Source: Propionibacteriaceae bacterium (GTDB lineage: Bacteria > Actinomycetota > Actinomycetes > Propionibacteriales > Propionibacteriaceae). Taken from it: 5,608 bases of DNA. The stretch spans positions 1-5,608 of the forward strand of contig JAISCH010000332.1 of NCBI GenBank assembly GCA_031265725.1. Reading direction: 5' to 3'. Each line of letters begins with the position of its first letter. Positions within the stretch are counted from its first letter, which is position 1. Of this stretch, positions 1-4,748 are shown one piece after another. The position numbers and the translations under genes were made by a program. Under the pieces are notes generated by a model, which was not told where the DNA came from, ran no database searches, and saw nothing but the letters and a program-made list of their open reading frames with translations.

Positions 1-43
1 GTTGACTCGCTCCAGACGCTTCTAGGATCGTTTTCAAGCTGGG

Positions 44-89
44 TCAGCCTGTTTCCTTGCAGAAATCACTGTCTGTCAGAAAGGGCTGA
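44..89 (-). terminator. Weak candidate terminator downstream of the ddl-like gene
   Basis: An imperfect inverted repeat (TCAGCC at 44-49 with GGCTGA at 84-89, then TTTC at 52-55 with GAAA at 79-82) begins 7 nt beyond the ligase stop codon. The loop is long and no T-tract follows on the minus strand, so this may be chance. I see no gene in 1-96: short open frames run in from the left edge but none is recognisable. Confidence 0.2.
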
Positions 90-96
90 GCGCCAG

Positions 97-1053
97 CTAC
101 TCCGCTGCGGCGGCGTCGACTAGTTGGGCGCAGATCGCGCCGAAATCTAAGCCGGAGGCTTCTATTGCCAGTGGGACGAGTGAGGTTTTGGTCATTCCGG
201 GGGCTGAATTGGTCTCGATGAAGAAGGGGGTGCCATCGGCACGCACGATCAGGTCGGTGCGGGAGATATGGCGCAATTCGAGTTCTTTGTGGGCGGTCAA
301 CGCGGTCTGGGCGCAGGCCTCGGCCACGCTCGGCTCCAATGCGGCCGGGACGATGAAACGGGTCGCGCCAGCGGTGTAACGGGCGGTGTAGTCGTAGACG
401 CCGGAATTCGGTTGGATTTCCACCAACGGCAGTGCTTGCGGGACGCCATCGATCTCGATCACCGCAGCGGCCACCTCGCGTCCGCTGATGAATTCCTCCA
501 CGATTGCCACATCGCCGTAGGCGAAGGCGGCGACCATGGCCTGCGGCACATCTGCGGCGTTTTCCACCTTGCTCGCGCCCAACGCCGATCCGCTCTGTGC
601 CGGTTTGATCATCATCGGATAGCCGATCTGCCGTCCCAGCGCTTTGATCAAATGCCCAGCGCCGAGTTCGCGAAACATGTCGTGCGGCAGCACCGCTCGT
701 TTTGGCGTGGTGACCCCGGCCCTGGCCACCAGTGGCGCGCAAACCGCCTTGTTGAACGAACGACGGCTGGCGGCGGGCGTTGATCCGACGTATTTAACCT
801 GCAGCAATTCCAACGCCTGTTGCAGGCCGCCGTCCTCGCCCACGCCGCCGTGCAAGAGCGGGAACGCGACAGGATTGGTCAGCGATTCGAATATCTCGAC
901 CAATTCGGCGTTCACGTCGGCTTCGATCACTTGACGGCCCTGCTCGCGCAAAGCTTGGGCGACGCGGCGTCCGCTGTGCAGCGAGACTTCCCGTTCGTGC
1001 GACAATCCCCCCGCCAGGACGACGATTGGGCCATTGTGTATTGCGGTAGCCAT
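97..1053 (-). CDS. D-alanine--D-alanine ligase family protein (short, divergent form)
   Basis: This is an ATP-grasp ligase of 318 residues, close to the roughly 306 of E. coli DdlB. The family joins two D-alanines in the cytoplasm, using ATP, for peptidoglycan precursors. Visible motifs are GGLSHEREVSLHSG (15-28), HGGVGEDG (68-75), the ATP-grasp stretch MIKPAQSGSALG (148-159), YDYTARY (220-226) and FFIETNSAPGMTKTSLVP (277-294). Aligned by eye to DdlB, the catalytic or ligand residues E15, S150, Y216, R255, D257, E270 and N272 are kept as E20, S156, Y226, R265, D267, E280 and N282. The Tyr fits D-Ala rather than VanA-type D-lactate specificity. Deviations are GSAL for GSSV, R225 for Lys215, RTD for R-hydrophobic-D, and ETN for the usual EAN or EVN. 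The ATG at 1053 is chosen because AGGAG lies 5 nt upstream; an open frame continues beyond it but is not ligase-like. It is cotranscribed with the aminotransferase. Whether it is the housekeeping Ddl or a second dipeptide ligase cannot be told. Confidence 0.9.
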   Translation of the reverse strand: MATAIHNGPIVVLAGGLSHEREVSLHSGRRVAQALREQGRQVIEADVNAELVEIFESLTNPVAFPLLHGGVGEDGGLQQALELLQVKYVGSTPAASRRSFNKAVCAPLVARAGVTTPKRAVLPHDMFRELGAGHLIKALGRQIGYPMMIKPAQSGSALGASKVENAADVPQAMVAAFAYGDVAIVEEFISGREVAAAVIEIDGVPQALPLVEIQPNSGVYDYTARYTAGATRFIVPAALEPSVAEACAQTALTAHKELELRHISRTDLIVRADGTPFFIETNSAPGMTKTSLVPLAIEASGLDFGAICAQLVDAAAAE

Positions 1054-1058
1054 AGCTG

Positions 1059-1063
1059 CTCCT
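1059..1063 (-). promoter_or_regulatory. Ribosome binding site of the ddl-like gene
   Basis: AGGAG lies 5 nt before the ATG at 1053. It shares bases with the TAG stop (1064-1062) of the upstream aminotransferase, reading TAGGAG. This fixes the ligase start and suggests translational coupling. Confidence 0.8.
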
Positions 1064-2381
1064 AGTTGGTATCCGGTGCCGGGCCTGGGGTCAGGTTGCG
1101 GCGATTGACGAAGGAGTCGGATTCGATGCCGAAAGTGTTGTGGATCTCTTGCTCGGCGACGATGACATCTCCGAGCCGTTTGACACCTTCGGCGATCTGC
1201 TCCGGGGTGGGGAAGCAGAAGGACAGCCGGATATTGCGGGAACCCAGCCCGTCGGCGTAGAAAGCCGTGCCAGGCGTGTACGCCACCCGCGCCGTCACCG
1301 CCCTGGGCAGCATCGCCTGCGAGTCGAGCCCTTCTGGCAGAGTCAGCCAGACGAAGAACCCGCCTTTGGGATGCGTCCAAGTCGATCCGGGCGGCATGTG
1401 CTCGGTGAGAGCCTGCAACATGGCGTCCCGACGAGCGCGGTACATATCGCGGAAGGTGCGAATTTGCCCACGCCAGTCGAATTGATCCAGATAGGCGGCT
1501 ATCGCGTATTGGGAGAACACCGGTGGACAGAGTGTCGCGGACTCTTGGGTGAGCACCAATTTCTCCCGGATGGCGTGCGGAGCCAGTACCCAGCCCACTC
1601 GGAAACCAGGCGCGAAGGTTTTCGAGAACGATCCGAGATAGATCACCCGTTCGTCATCCTGAGCGCGCAACGCCGGTATCGGCTCGGCTTCCAGGGCGAG
1701 CAGGCCGTACGGGTTGTCCTCCAGCAGCAGCAGATCGAGTTCGTGGGCCAAGGCCAATAGAGCCTGCCGCCGGGCGAGGGTCTGGGTGATGCCGGTCGGA
1801 TTCTGGAAATTGGGGATGGTGTAGAGGAATTTGACCTTCTTCCCGGAGCTTCGCAAAAGTACTACGGCGTGACGAAGCAATTCGGGGACGATCCCGTGCT
1901 CGTCAATCGCCACATGGACGATATTGCACTGGTTGGCTTTGAATGTGCCGATAGCCCCGACATAGCTGGGAGCTTCCACCAGGACGACATCGCCGGGATC
2001 GCAAAACACTCGGGTGACCAGGTCGAGACCCTGTTGCGAGCCGCAACTGATCACCACATCGTCGGCATTGGCCTTGATCTGCTCCTCGGCCATCACTTCC
2101 ACGATCTTCTCGCGGATGAACGGCTCGCCCTGCCCAGAGCCGTACTGCATCGCCTGAATGCCCTGGTCAACGACCAATTTGGCGAAAGCCTCGCCGATTG
2201 CCTGCCGGGGCAGGTCGGCGATGTTCGGCATGCCGCCAGCCAGTGAGACCACTTCCGGACGGTTGGCAACCGCGAAGAGCGCTCGTACTGCGGACACTTG
2301 AAGGTCGTTGGTGCGGGCTGCGTAGGTCTCGACATAGGGGTCGAGCCTGGTGTCGCGTCTAGGCGGTTGCGAAAGAGTCAC
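1062..2381 (-). CDS. PLP-dependent aminotransferase, LysN/2-aminoadipate (MocR-like) type
   Basis: This is a 439-residue fold-type I aminotransferase in cytosolic, stand-alone form, without the GntR DNA-binding domain of MocR regulators. Class hallmarks are GSQQGLD (114-120), Tyr140 in APSY, NFQNPTG (191-197) with Asn194, EDNPYG (221-226) with PLP-nitrogen ligand Asp222, the Schiff-base lysine K254 in GSFSKTFAPG, and carboxylate-binding Arg385 in NIRLSF. The N-terminus (LDPY, then SAVRALFAVANRPEVVSLAGGMPN without a break in the family pattern) resembles actinobacterial relatives annotated as 2-aminoadipate or aromatic/branched-chain aminotransferases; the substrate cannot be read from sequence. 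The start is GTG at 2381: stop codons sit directly upstream in frame, and the next usable start would cut into the conserved N-terminus. No good Shine-Dalgarno is seen. The ligase follows 8 nt downstream, suggesting an operon that may link amino-acid and D-amino-acid or cell-wall metabolism (inference). Confidence 0.92.
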   Translation of the reverse strand: MTLSQPPRRDTRLDPYVETYAARTNDLQVSAVRALFAVANRPEVVSLAGGMPNIADLPRQAIGEAFAKLVVDQGIQAMQYGSGQGEPFIREKIVEVMAEEQIKANADDVVISCGSQQGLDLVTRVFCDPGDVVLVEAPSYVGAIGTFKANQCNIVHVAIDEHGIVPELLRHAVVLLRSSGKKVKFLYTIPNFQNPTGITQTLARRQALLALAHELDLLLLEDNPYGLLALEAEPIPALRAQDDERVIYLGSFSKTFAPGFRVGWVLAPHAIREKLVLTQESATLCPPVFSQYAIAAYLDQFDWRGQIRTFRDMYRARRDAMLQALTEHMPPGSTWTHPKGGFFVWLTLPEGLDSQAMLPRAVTARVAYTPGTAFYADGLGSRNIRLSFCFPTPEQIAEGVKRLGDVIVAEQEIHNTFGIESDSFVNRRNLTPGPAPDTN

Positions 2382-2441
2382 CTATCAAGACTGCCCCATT
2401 TACGGCCTAGGATGAAAGTTGACAGGCTTTTTAGGGGAAGA
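2382..2441. promoter_or_regulatory. Divergent promoter region between the aminotransferase and GNAT genes
   Basis: Only 60 nt separate the two start codons, so the promoters for both directions must lie here or reach into the coding sequences. A TTGACA occurs at 2419-2424 on the plus strand, but a -10 placed 17 nt later would fall inside the GNAT gene with no good match. On the minus strand the same hexamer reads TGTCAA, and a poor TAAATG lies 16 nt beyond. No convincing sigma-70 pair can be assigned. Confidence 0.4.
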
Positions 2442-2951
2442 ATGACTGAACTGTCTTTCATCGTCACACCGGAGTTGACTTGCCCATACTGCGGGGCGAG
2501 AGTGCGATCCGACACCGATTGGGTGGTTGCCGCCCAGCGTCGTTGGGGATGGTGTGGGGTGCAGGCCATAGAAAATGGCGAGGTTGTGGGAGCTTTATTG
2601 CTCACCCCGGATGAGACCAGCGGGGAAAGAGACGCGCTGGTGCGCAGCCTTTGGGTGGCCGATCCAAGGCACGGGCTGGGCAGACGGCTGATCCAGTCCG
2701 CATGCGCTGGTCTGGTCTGCCGCGATGTGACCGCCATCATCTCTCCCGGCTCGACCAGCCACTTCACCTGCCAACTCCCGCCTCGGGCCTTCCTGCGCCA
2801 CGTCGGCTTCAGTTGGACCAACGGGCATTACCGGCTCGACCTGAATTCGACAGTCATCGAGAAGAAGGTGGCGGTTCAAGTCATGAGACGACTGCTGCGC
2901 ACCTTGAATCCGATCAACCCAGAACCGGCCACCCGGAACCCGTCCCCTTGA
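2442..2951 (+). CDS. Atypical GNAT-family acetyltransferase-like protein (Rv3916c-type)
   Basis: This is a soluble 169-residue protein. It resembles an actinobacterial GNAT-like family usually found between thioredoxin and parB genes (Rv3916c in Mycobacterium tuberculosis; recalled, not searched). Seen here are an N-terminal CPYC (14-17), W27 and WGWCG (35-39), a beta strand VRSLWVADP (67-75), the putative acetyl-CoA loop RHGLGRR (76-82), and a C-terminal stretch with LPPRAFLRHVGF (112-123), YRLDL (130-134) and RRLL (149-152) typical of the group. The loop lacks the Arg at the first position of the usual R-x-x-G-x-G, so cofactor binding is uncertain. The ATG at 2442 is preferred because AGGGG sits 4 nt upstream. 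An in-frame ATG at 2412 has AGG directly against it, and one at 2298 would overlap the divergent aminotransferase. The tail after about residue 155 is proline-rich and looks disordered. The target substrate is unknown. Confidence 0.75.
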   Translation: MTELSFIVTPELTCPYCGARVRSDTDWVVAAQRRWGWCGVQAIENGEVVGALLLTPDETSGERDALVRSLWVADPRHGLGRRLIQSACAGLVCRDVTAIISPGSTSHFTCQLPPRAFLRHVGFSWTNGHYRLDLNSTVIEKKVAVQVMRRLLRTLNPINPEPATRNPSP

Positions 2952-2970
2952 GTGGACCGCGCTTAAGGGG
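2944..2970. terminator. Candidate bidirectional terminator between convergent GNAT and thioredoxin genes
   Basis: CCCCTTGAG (2944-2952) pairs with CTTAAGGGG (2962-2970) over a 9-nt loop. The stem is nine pairs including one G-U on the plus-strand RNA; the minus-strand RNA would have a C-A mismatch there. It spans the GNAT stop codon and fills most of the 27-nt gap to the thioredoxin stop. Only two Ts follow on the plus strand, so it is not a classical U-tract terminator, but its position fits. Confidence 0.5.
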
Positions 2971-2978
2971 TTGACCGG

Positions 2979-3302
2979 CTACAGGACGTCGGTGAGCACC
3001 TTGATCAGGGCTGATTTCGTCTTGCCACCTTGGAAGGACTGGACCAGTTCGCCGCCGACGAAGATTTGGATGGTTGGCAATCCGAGGACTCCCTGCCGGT
3101 TGGGGATTTGGGTGTTCTCGTTGGTGTCCATCGCTAGGAAGGTGATCCGGTCGCCGTACTCTTCGGCCAACTCCTCGATGATTGGGGTGAGTTGTTTGCA
3201 CGGCGAGCACCAATCGGCCCAGTAGTCGACCAGCACCGGCTTGCTGGATTTGAGCACCAAGGCGTCGAAATTGCTGTCGGTTACGGCGGGGATCGCGGAC
3301 AT
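2979..3302 (-). CDS. trxA: Thioredoxin, with a WCSPC active site
   Basis: This is a complete 107-residue cytoplasmic thioredoxin, the usual family length. Thioredoxins reduce protein disulfides and are recharged by NADPH-dependent thioredoxin reductase. Visible are VLVDYWADWCSPCK (23-36) with the two redox cysteines C32 and C35, buried Asp26, the cis-proline P76 in GLPT, and the G83-G84 turn after the following strand. Two positions are unusual: Ser replaces Gly in the canonical WCGPC, and Ala57 occupies the place of E. coli Lys57, aligned by eye without gaps from Lys57 to the cis-Pro motif. The start at 3302 has AGGAG 5 nt upstream; an open frame extends to 3383 but its extra residues are not thioredoxin-like. 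Upstream lies a SigR-like promoter, suggesting disulfide-stress control. No thioredoxin reductase gene is in the window. It is convergent with the GNAT gene. Confidence 0.93.
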   Translation of the reverse strand: MSAIPAVTDSNFDALVLKSSKPVLVDYWADWCSPCKQLTPIIEELAEEYGDRITFLAMDTNENTQIPNRQGVLGLPTIQIFVGGELVQSFQGGKTKSALIKVLTDVL

Positions 3303-3336
3303 GCGCACTCCTGTAAAGCGGGTTTCTTGTTCTGAG

Positions 3337-3362
3337 AACTTTACCTGAGAAGTGCGGATACC
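3337..3362 (-). promoter_or_regulatory. Candidate SigR/SigH-type (redox-stress ECF sigma) promoter of trxA
   Basis: On the minus strand, GGTAT (3362-3358) is followed after exactly 18 nt by GTT (3339-3337). The known SigR (Streptomyces) and SigH (mycobacteria) promoters read GGAAT-N18-GTT or close to it and drive thioredoxin genes. A start site about 7-10 nt downstream would give a leader of about 25 nt containing the AGGAG site (3308-3312). The -35 carries one mismatch. The -10 GTT lies within a perfect 11-nt palindrome, GTTCTGAGAAC (3329-3339), which could be an operator. Motif and spacing are seen; function is inferred. Confidence 0.45.
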
Positions 3363-3365
3363 GCG

Positions 3366-3379
3366 CCAAGCGCGCTTGG
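3366..3379. repeat. Perfect 14-bp palindrome upstream of trxA
   Basis: CCAAGCGCGCTTGG is identical to its reverse complement and starts 4 bp upstream of the candidate -35 element of the thioredoxin promoter. It has no loop and no T-tract, so a DNA-binding dimer site is more plausible than a terminator. A chance GC-rich palindrome cannot be excluded. Confidence 0.35.
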
Positions 3380-3401
3380 GCATGTCCAGCGAACGATGAA
3401 C

Positions 3402-3432
3402 GCGCCCGAACTGAGTCGGCGCTTCTCAGCGC
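3402..3432 (-). terminator. Candidate terminator downstream of the DUF2752 gene
   Basis: Starting 24 nt beyond the DUF2752 stop, the minus strand reads GCGCT-GAGA-AGCGC (3432-3419), a perfect 5-bp stem closed by a GNRA-type GAGA tetraloop. It is followed by a second imperfect stem formed by CGCCGA and TCGGGCG with a one-base bulge, overlapping the first arm. No T-tract follows. Its position between this gene and the thioredoxin promoter is suitable for termination. Confidence 0.35.
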
Positions 3433-3455
3433 AGTAGCGGGAACTTAAACTGTGG

Positions 3456-3950
3456 CTACTGGAAAGCTGGGGCGACGACACCGCCGGGGGCCAACCACTC
3501 CGCAAAAGCTGGGACGTTCCGCAGCGCCCAGTAGGCGAGGATCGCCCCCAAGAGGGTCCACAGTGCCCAAGCCGGGGCGAGCCGTTTGCGTTCAGCCTTG
3601 CCCAAGCAGCGCAGCAGCCAGAACGCCCAGGCCCAGAGCAGATAGGGGACGGCCAGCAACAGCGCGGGATTCATCCCCAGCGCACCCGCTAAATCCAGAT
3701 GGGTCAGTGCGTGCAGAGCGCGTAACGACCCACAGCCAGGGCAGTATGTCCCGGTGAACATAAGTGTTGGGCAAGTCGGATAGTGCCCTGGCTCATTTGG
3801 GTCGATAGTGAACACCAGCACCAGTCCAGCCAAAGCCATCACCCCGACCCCGATTGGCCGGACCAAATGCGGCAGAACACCCACACTTTGATGAGCACGT
3901 TCTGCCGCAGGATCAGTGGCTAACGGGGCACTAGAAATTGAATGACCCAT
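3456..3950 (-). CDS. DUF2752 family membrane protein
   Basis: This is a small integral membrane protein of 164 residues with about three membrane segments (near 33-49, 96-114 and 127-145). The family signature is clear: DPNEPGHYPTCP (50-61), then TGTYCPGCGSLRALH (66-80), a short helix LDLAGAL (85-91) and N94-P95 before the second membrane segment. Cysteines C60, C70 and C73 could bind metal or form disulfides, but DUF2752 has no established biochemical function. The C-terminal RNVPAFAEWLAP (144-155) is also typical. The ATG at 3950 overlaps the end of the CD225 gene upstream by 20 nt and has no clear Shine-Dalgarno, which suggests translational coupling. A GTG at codon 23 or the ATG at codon 38 are alternative starts, the latter too close to the first membrane segment. 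DUF2752 and CD225 genes are often neighbours in actinobacteria, which supports a shared membrane role (inference). Confidence 0.82.
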   Translation of the reverse strand: MGHSISSAPLATDPAAERAHQSVGVLPHLVRPIGVGVMALAGLVLVFTIDPNEPGHYPTCPTLMFTGTYCPGCGSLRALHALTHLDLAGALGMNPALLLAVPYLLWAWAFWLLRCLGKAERKRLAPAWALWTLLGAILAYWALRNVPAFAEWLAPGGVVAPAFQ

Positions 3951-4497
3951 TTGCGAGATTGACAAGGAAGGAGATTCCATACAGTACGAGACCAACTGCA
4001 CCAGAGACGATAGCGAATTGCAGCGCCTTCTTAGATGAATTTTGAGCCCCAGCCACATCGCCAGCATTCCACTTGGTGTTGACCTGGGTGGAGTAAACAA
4101 TGGAGATGATGCCAAAAGGCAATGCAAGGACGGTGCAGGAGCAGAGGACAGTGGCCAGGATCGCCCAGACCAGGTAGTTGTCCGGTGGCGGACCAGCGGG
4201 AGCGCCACCAAAGCCAGCATAGGGCGGTGGAGCATAACCAGTTCCCGGCGGTGGCATGTAGCCCGCGTATGGAGGCGGAGTGGGGTCCTGCGGCGGCTGA
4301 TAGGGCGGCATCTGCTGATAGAGCGGCGGATCCTGCGGCGCGGGCTGTTCGGGTTGGCTCCCGTATGAAGCGGGGTTGAACGGCGGCGGGGTGCCATACG
4401 GGTCCTGCGGTGGCGGGGCACCATACGGGTCTTGTGGCGGCTGGTTCCCCGAGGGGTCCGGCGATGGTGGTTGATAGGGTGGTGGCGGTGTTGTCAC
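3931..4497 (-). CDS. CD225/dispanin-type membrane protein with a proline-rich N-terminus
   Basis: The product has 188 residues: a Pro/Gln/Tyr/Gly-rich, probably disordered segment (1-105), then a CD225 domain, the fold shared with vertebrate IFITM proteins. The domain shows DNYLVWAIL (106-114), a first hydrophobic segment to about 135, the polar loop QVNTKWNAGDVAGAQNSSKKA (138-158, read in parts), and a second membrane helix (about 160-181). Compared with the CD225 paralogue at 4749-5201, the first hydrophobic stretch is about five residues longer and carries an extra CSC (119-121). The N-terminal tail repeats DPYGxPPPQ in tandem. The start is GTG at 4497, supported by AGGAG 6 nt upstream. 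The stop overlaps the DUF2752 start. The role of bacterial CD225 proteins is unknown; the pairing suggests a membrane complex. Base composition in its 3' half looks more AT-rich than the flanking genes. Confidence 0.85.
   Translation of the reverse strand: MTTPPPPYQPPSPDPSGNQPPQDPYGAPPPQDPYGTPPPFNPASYGSQPEQPAPQDPPLYQQMPPYQPPQDPTPPPYAGYMPPPGTGYAPPPYAGFGGAPAGPPPDNYLVWAILATVLCSCTVLALPFGIISIVYSTQVNTKWNAGDVAGAQNSSKKALQFAIVSGAVGLVLYGISFLVNLANGSFNF
4394..4447 (-). repeat. 27-bp tandem repeat in the proline-rich coding region
   Basis: Two adjacent 27-bp units (4394-4420 and 4421-4447, the second diverging at its end) encode the nine-residue period DPYGxPPPQ in the CD225 protein. Further partial echoes of the PQDP-coding segment occur around 4284-4297 and 4330-4340. 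Such repeats are prone to slippage, which would change the tail length in frame by nine residues. Confidence 0.6.
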
Positions 4498-4503
4498 GGA
4501 AGT

Positions 4504-4508
4504 CTCCT
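4504..4508 (-). promoter_or_regulatory. Ribosome binding site deciding a GTG start
   Basis: AGGAG on the minus strand lies 6 nt before the GTG at 4497 of the proline-rich CD225 gene. It supports GTG as the true start. Confidence 0.75.
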
Positions 4509-4513
4509 ATCTG

Positions 4514-4680
4514 CTCTTGCAGAGTTTCATTCACTCAATCGGCTCACTGACAAACGCAAGCGCTTGCCAGCTTCGCCTCAATCGTGACTAATAGTGTTAA
4601 CAGCAAAACTCTTGCCTAAAGAAACGCATTCGTCAACCGTCTATATCGACTCTTGCAGAGTCTCATTCGCCTCAATCGTG
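4514..4680. repeat. Direct-repeat mosaic in the CD225-CD225 intergenic segment
   Basis: The sequence at 4514-4541 (beginning CTCTTGCAGAGT and ending CTCAATCG) recurs at 4650-4678 with about three differences, one of them an indel. A second exact 15-bp direct repeat, TTCGCCTCAATCGTG, is found at 4572-4586 and 4666-4680. The core CTCTTGC appears again at 4609-4615 and inverted at 4693-4699. The segment 4498-4748 holds no gene, and I see no clear promoter in it. It is the leader region of the downstream CD225 gene and the trailer of the upstream one. Confidence 0.7.
4556..4567. repeat. Perfect 12-bp palindrome GCAAGCGCTTGC
   Basis: This self-complementary sequence lies about 60 bp upstream of the GTG start of the CD225 gene at 3931-4497. 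It could be a repressor or activator dimer site, or part of the repeat mosaic, since GCAAG and CTTGC also occur in the neighbouring motifs. No function can be assigned. Confidence 0.4.
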
Positions 4681-4705
4681 GTTAACGACTCCGCAAGAGT
4701 CGATA
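4644..4705. repeat. 13-bp perfect inverted repeat with alternative nested hairpins
   Basis: TATCGACTCTTGC (4644-4656) is the exact reverse complement of GCAAGAGTCGATA (4693-4705), with 36 nt between. Each arm also belongs to a smaller perfect hairpin: GACTCT-TGC-AGAGTC (4648-4662) and CGACTC-CGCAA-GAGTCG (4686-4702). The large stem and the two small ones exclude each other. It sits 43 nt beyond the stop of the upstream CD225 gene, so a terminator or attenuator for the minus-strand transcript is possible, but no T-tract follows. A recombination or protein-binding site is an alternative. Confidence 0.6.
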
Positions 4706-4748
4706 CGCGCCATACGGCATTTCTTGCTGGTACGACAGTTGCGCCTGG

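Noticed and set aside
44..742. Long arginine-rich open frame on the minus strand
   Set aside because: It is antiphase to the well-supported ligase gene and has the composition of a shadow frame.
1054..1380. Extension of the ligase reading frame upstream of 1053
   Set aside because: It lies inside the aminotransferase gene in another frame, is Arg-rich and ligase-unlike, and a good ribosome binding site marks the ATG at 1053.
2419..2424. TTGACA as a sigma-70 -35 box for the GNAT gene
   Set aside because: The matching -10 would fall inside the coding sequence and does not resemble TATAAT.
2298..2441. Longer N-terminus for the GNAT gene
   Set aside because: It would overlap the divergent aminotransferase start and has no ribosome binding site, while the ATG at 2442 has AGGGG.
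4031..4534. Alternative frame over the CD225 gene (minus strand, 167 codons)
   Set aside because: It lacks any recognisable domain, while the other frame encodes a clear CD225 domain with an SD-supported start.
4510..4705. CRISPR array or IS end in the repeat-rich gap
   Set aside because: The repeats are few, unevenly spaced and diverged, with no regular spacers, and no transposase or target-site duplication is visible.
4644..4705. dif/XerCD-type recombination site
   Set aside because: The 13-bp arms are separated by 36 nt, far from the short central spacer of dif sites, and the arm sequence is not recognisable as dif.
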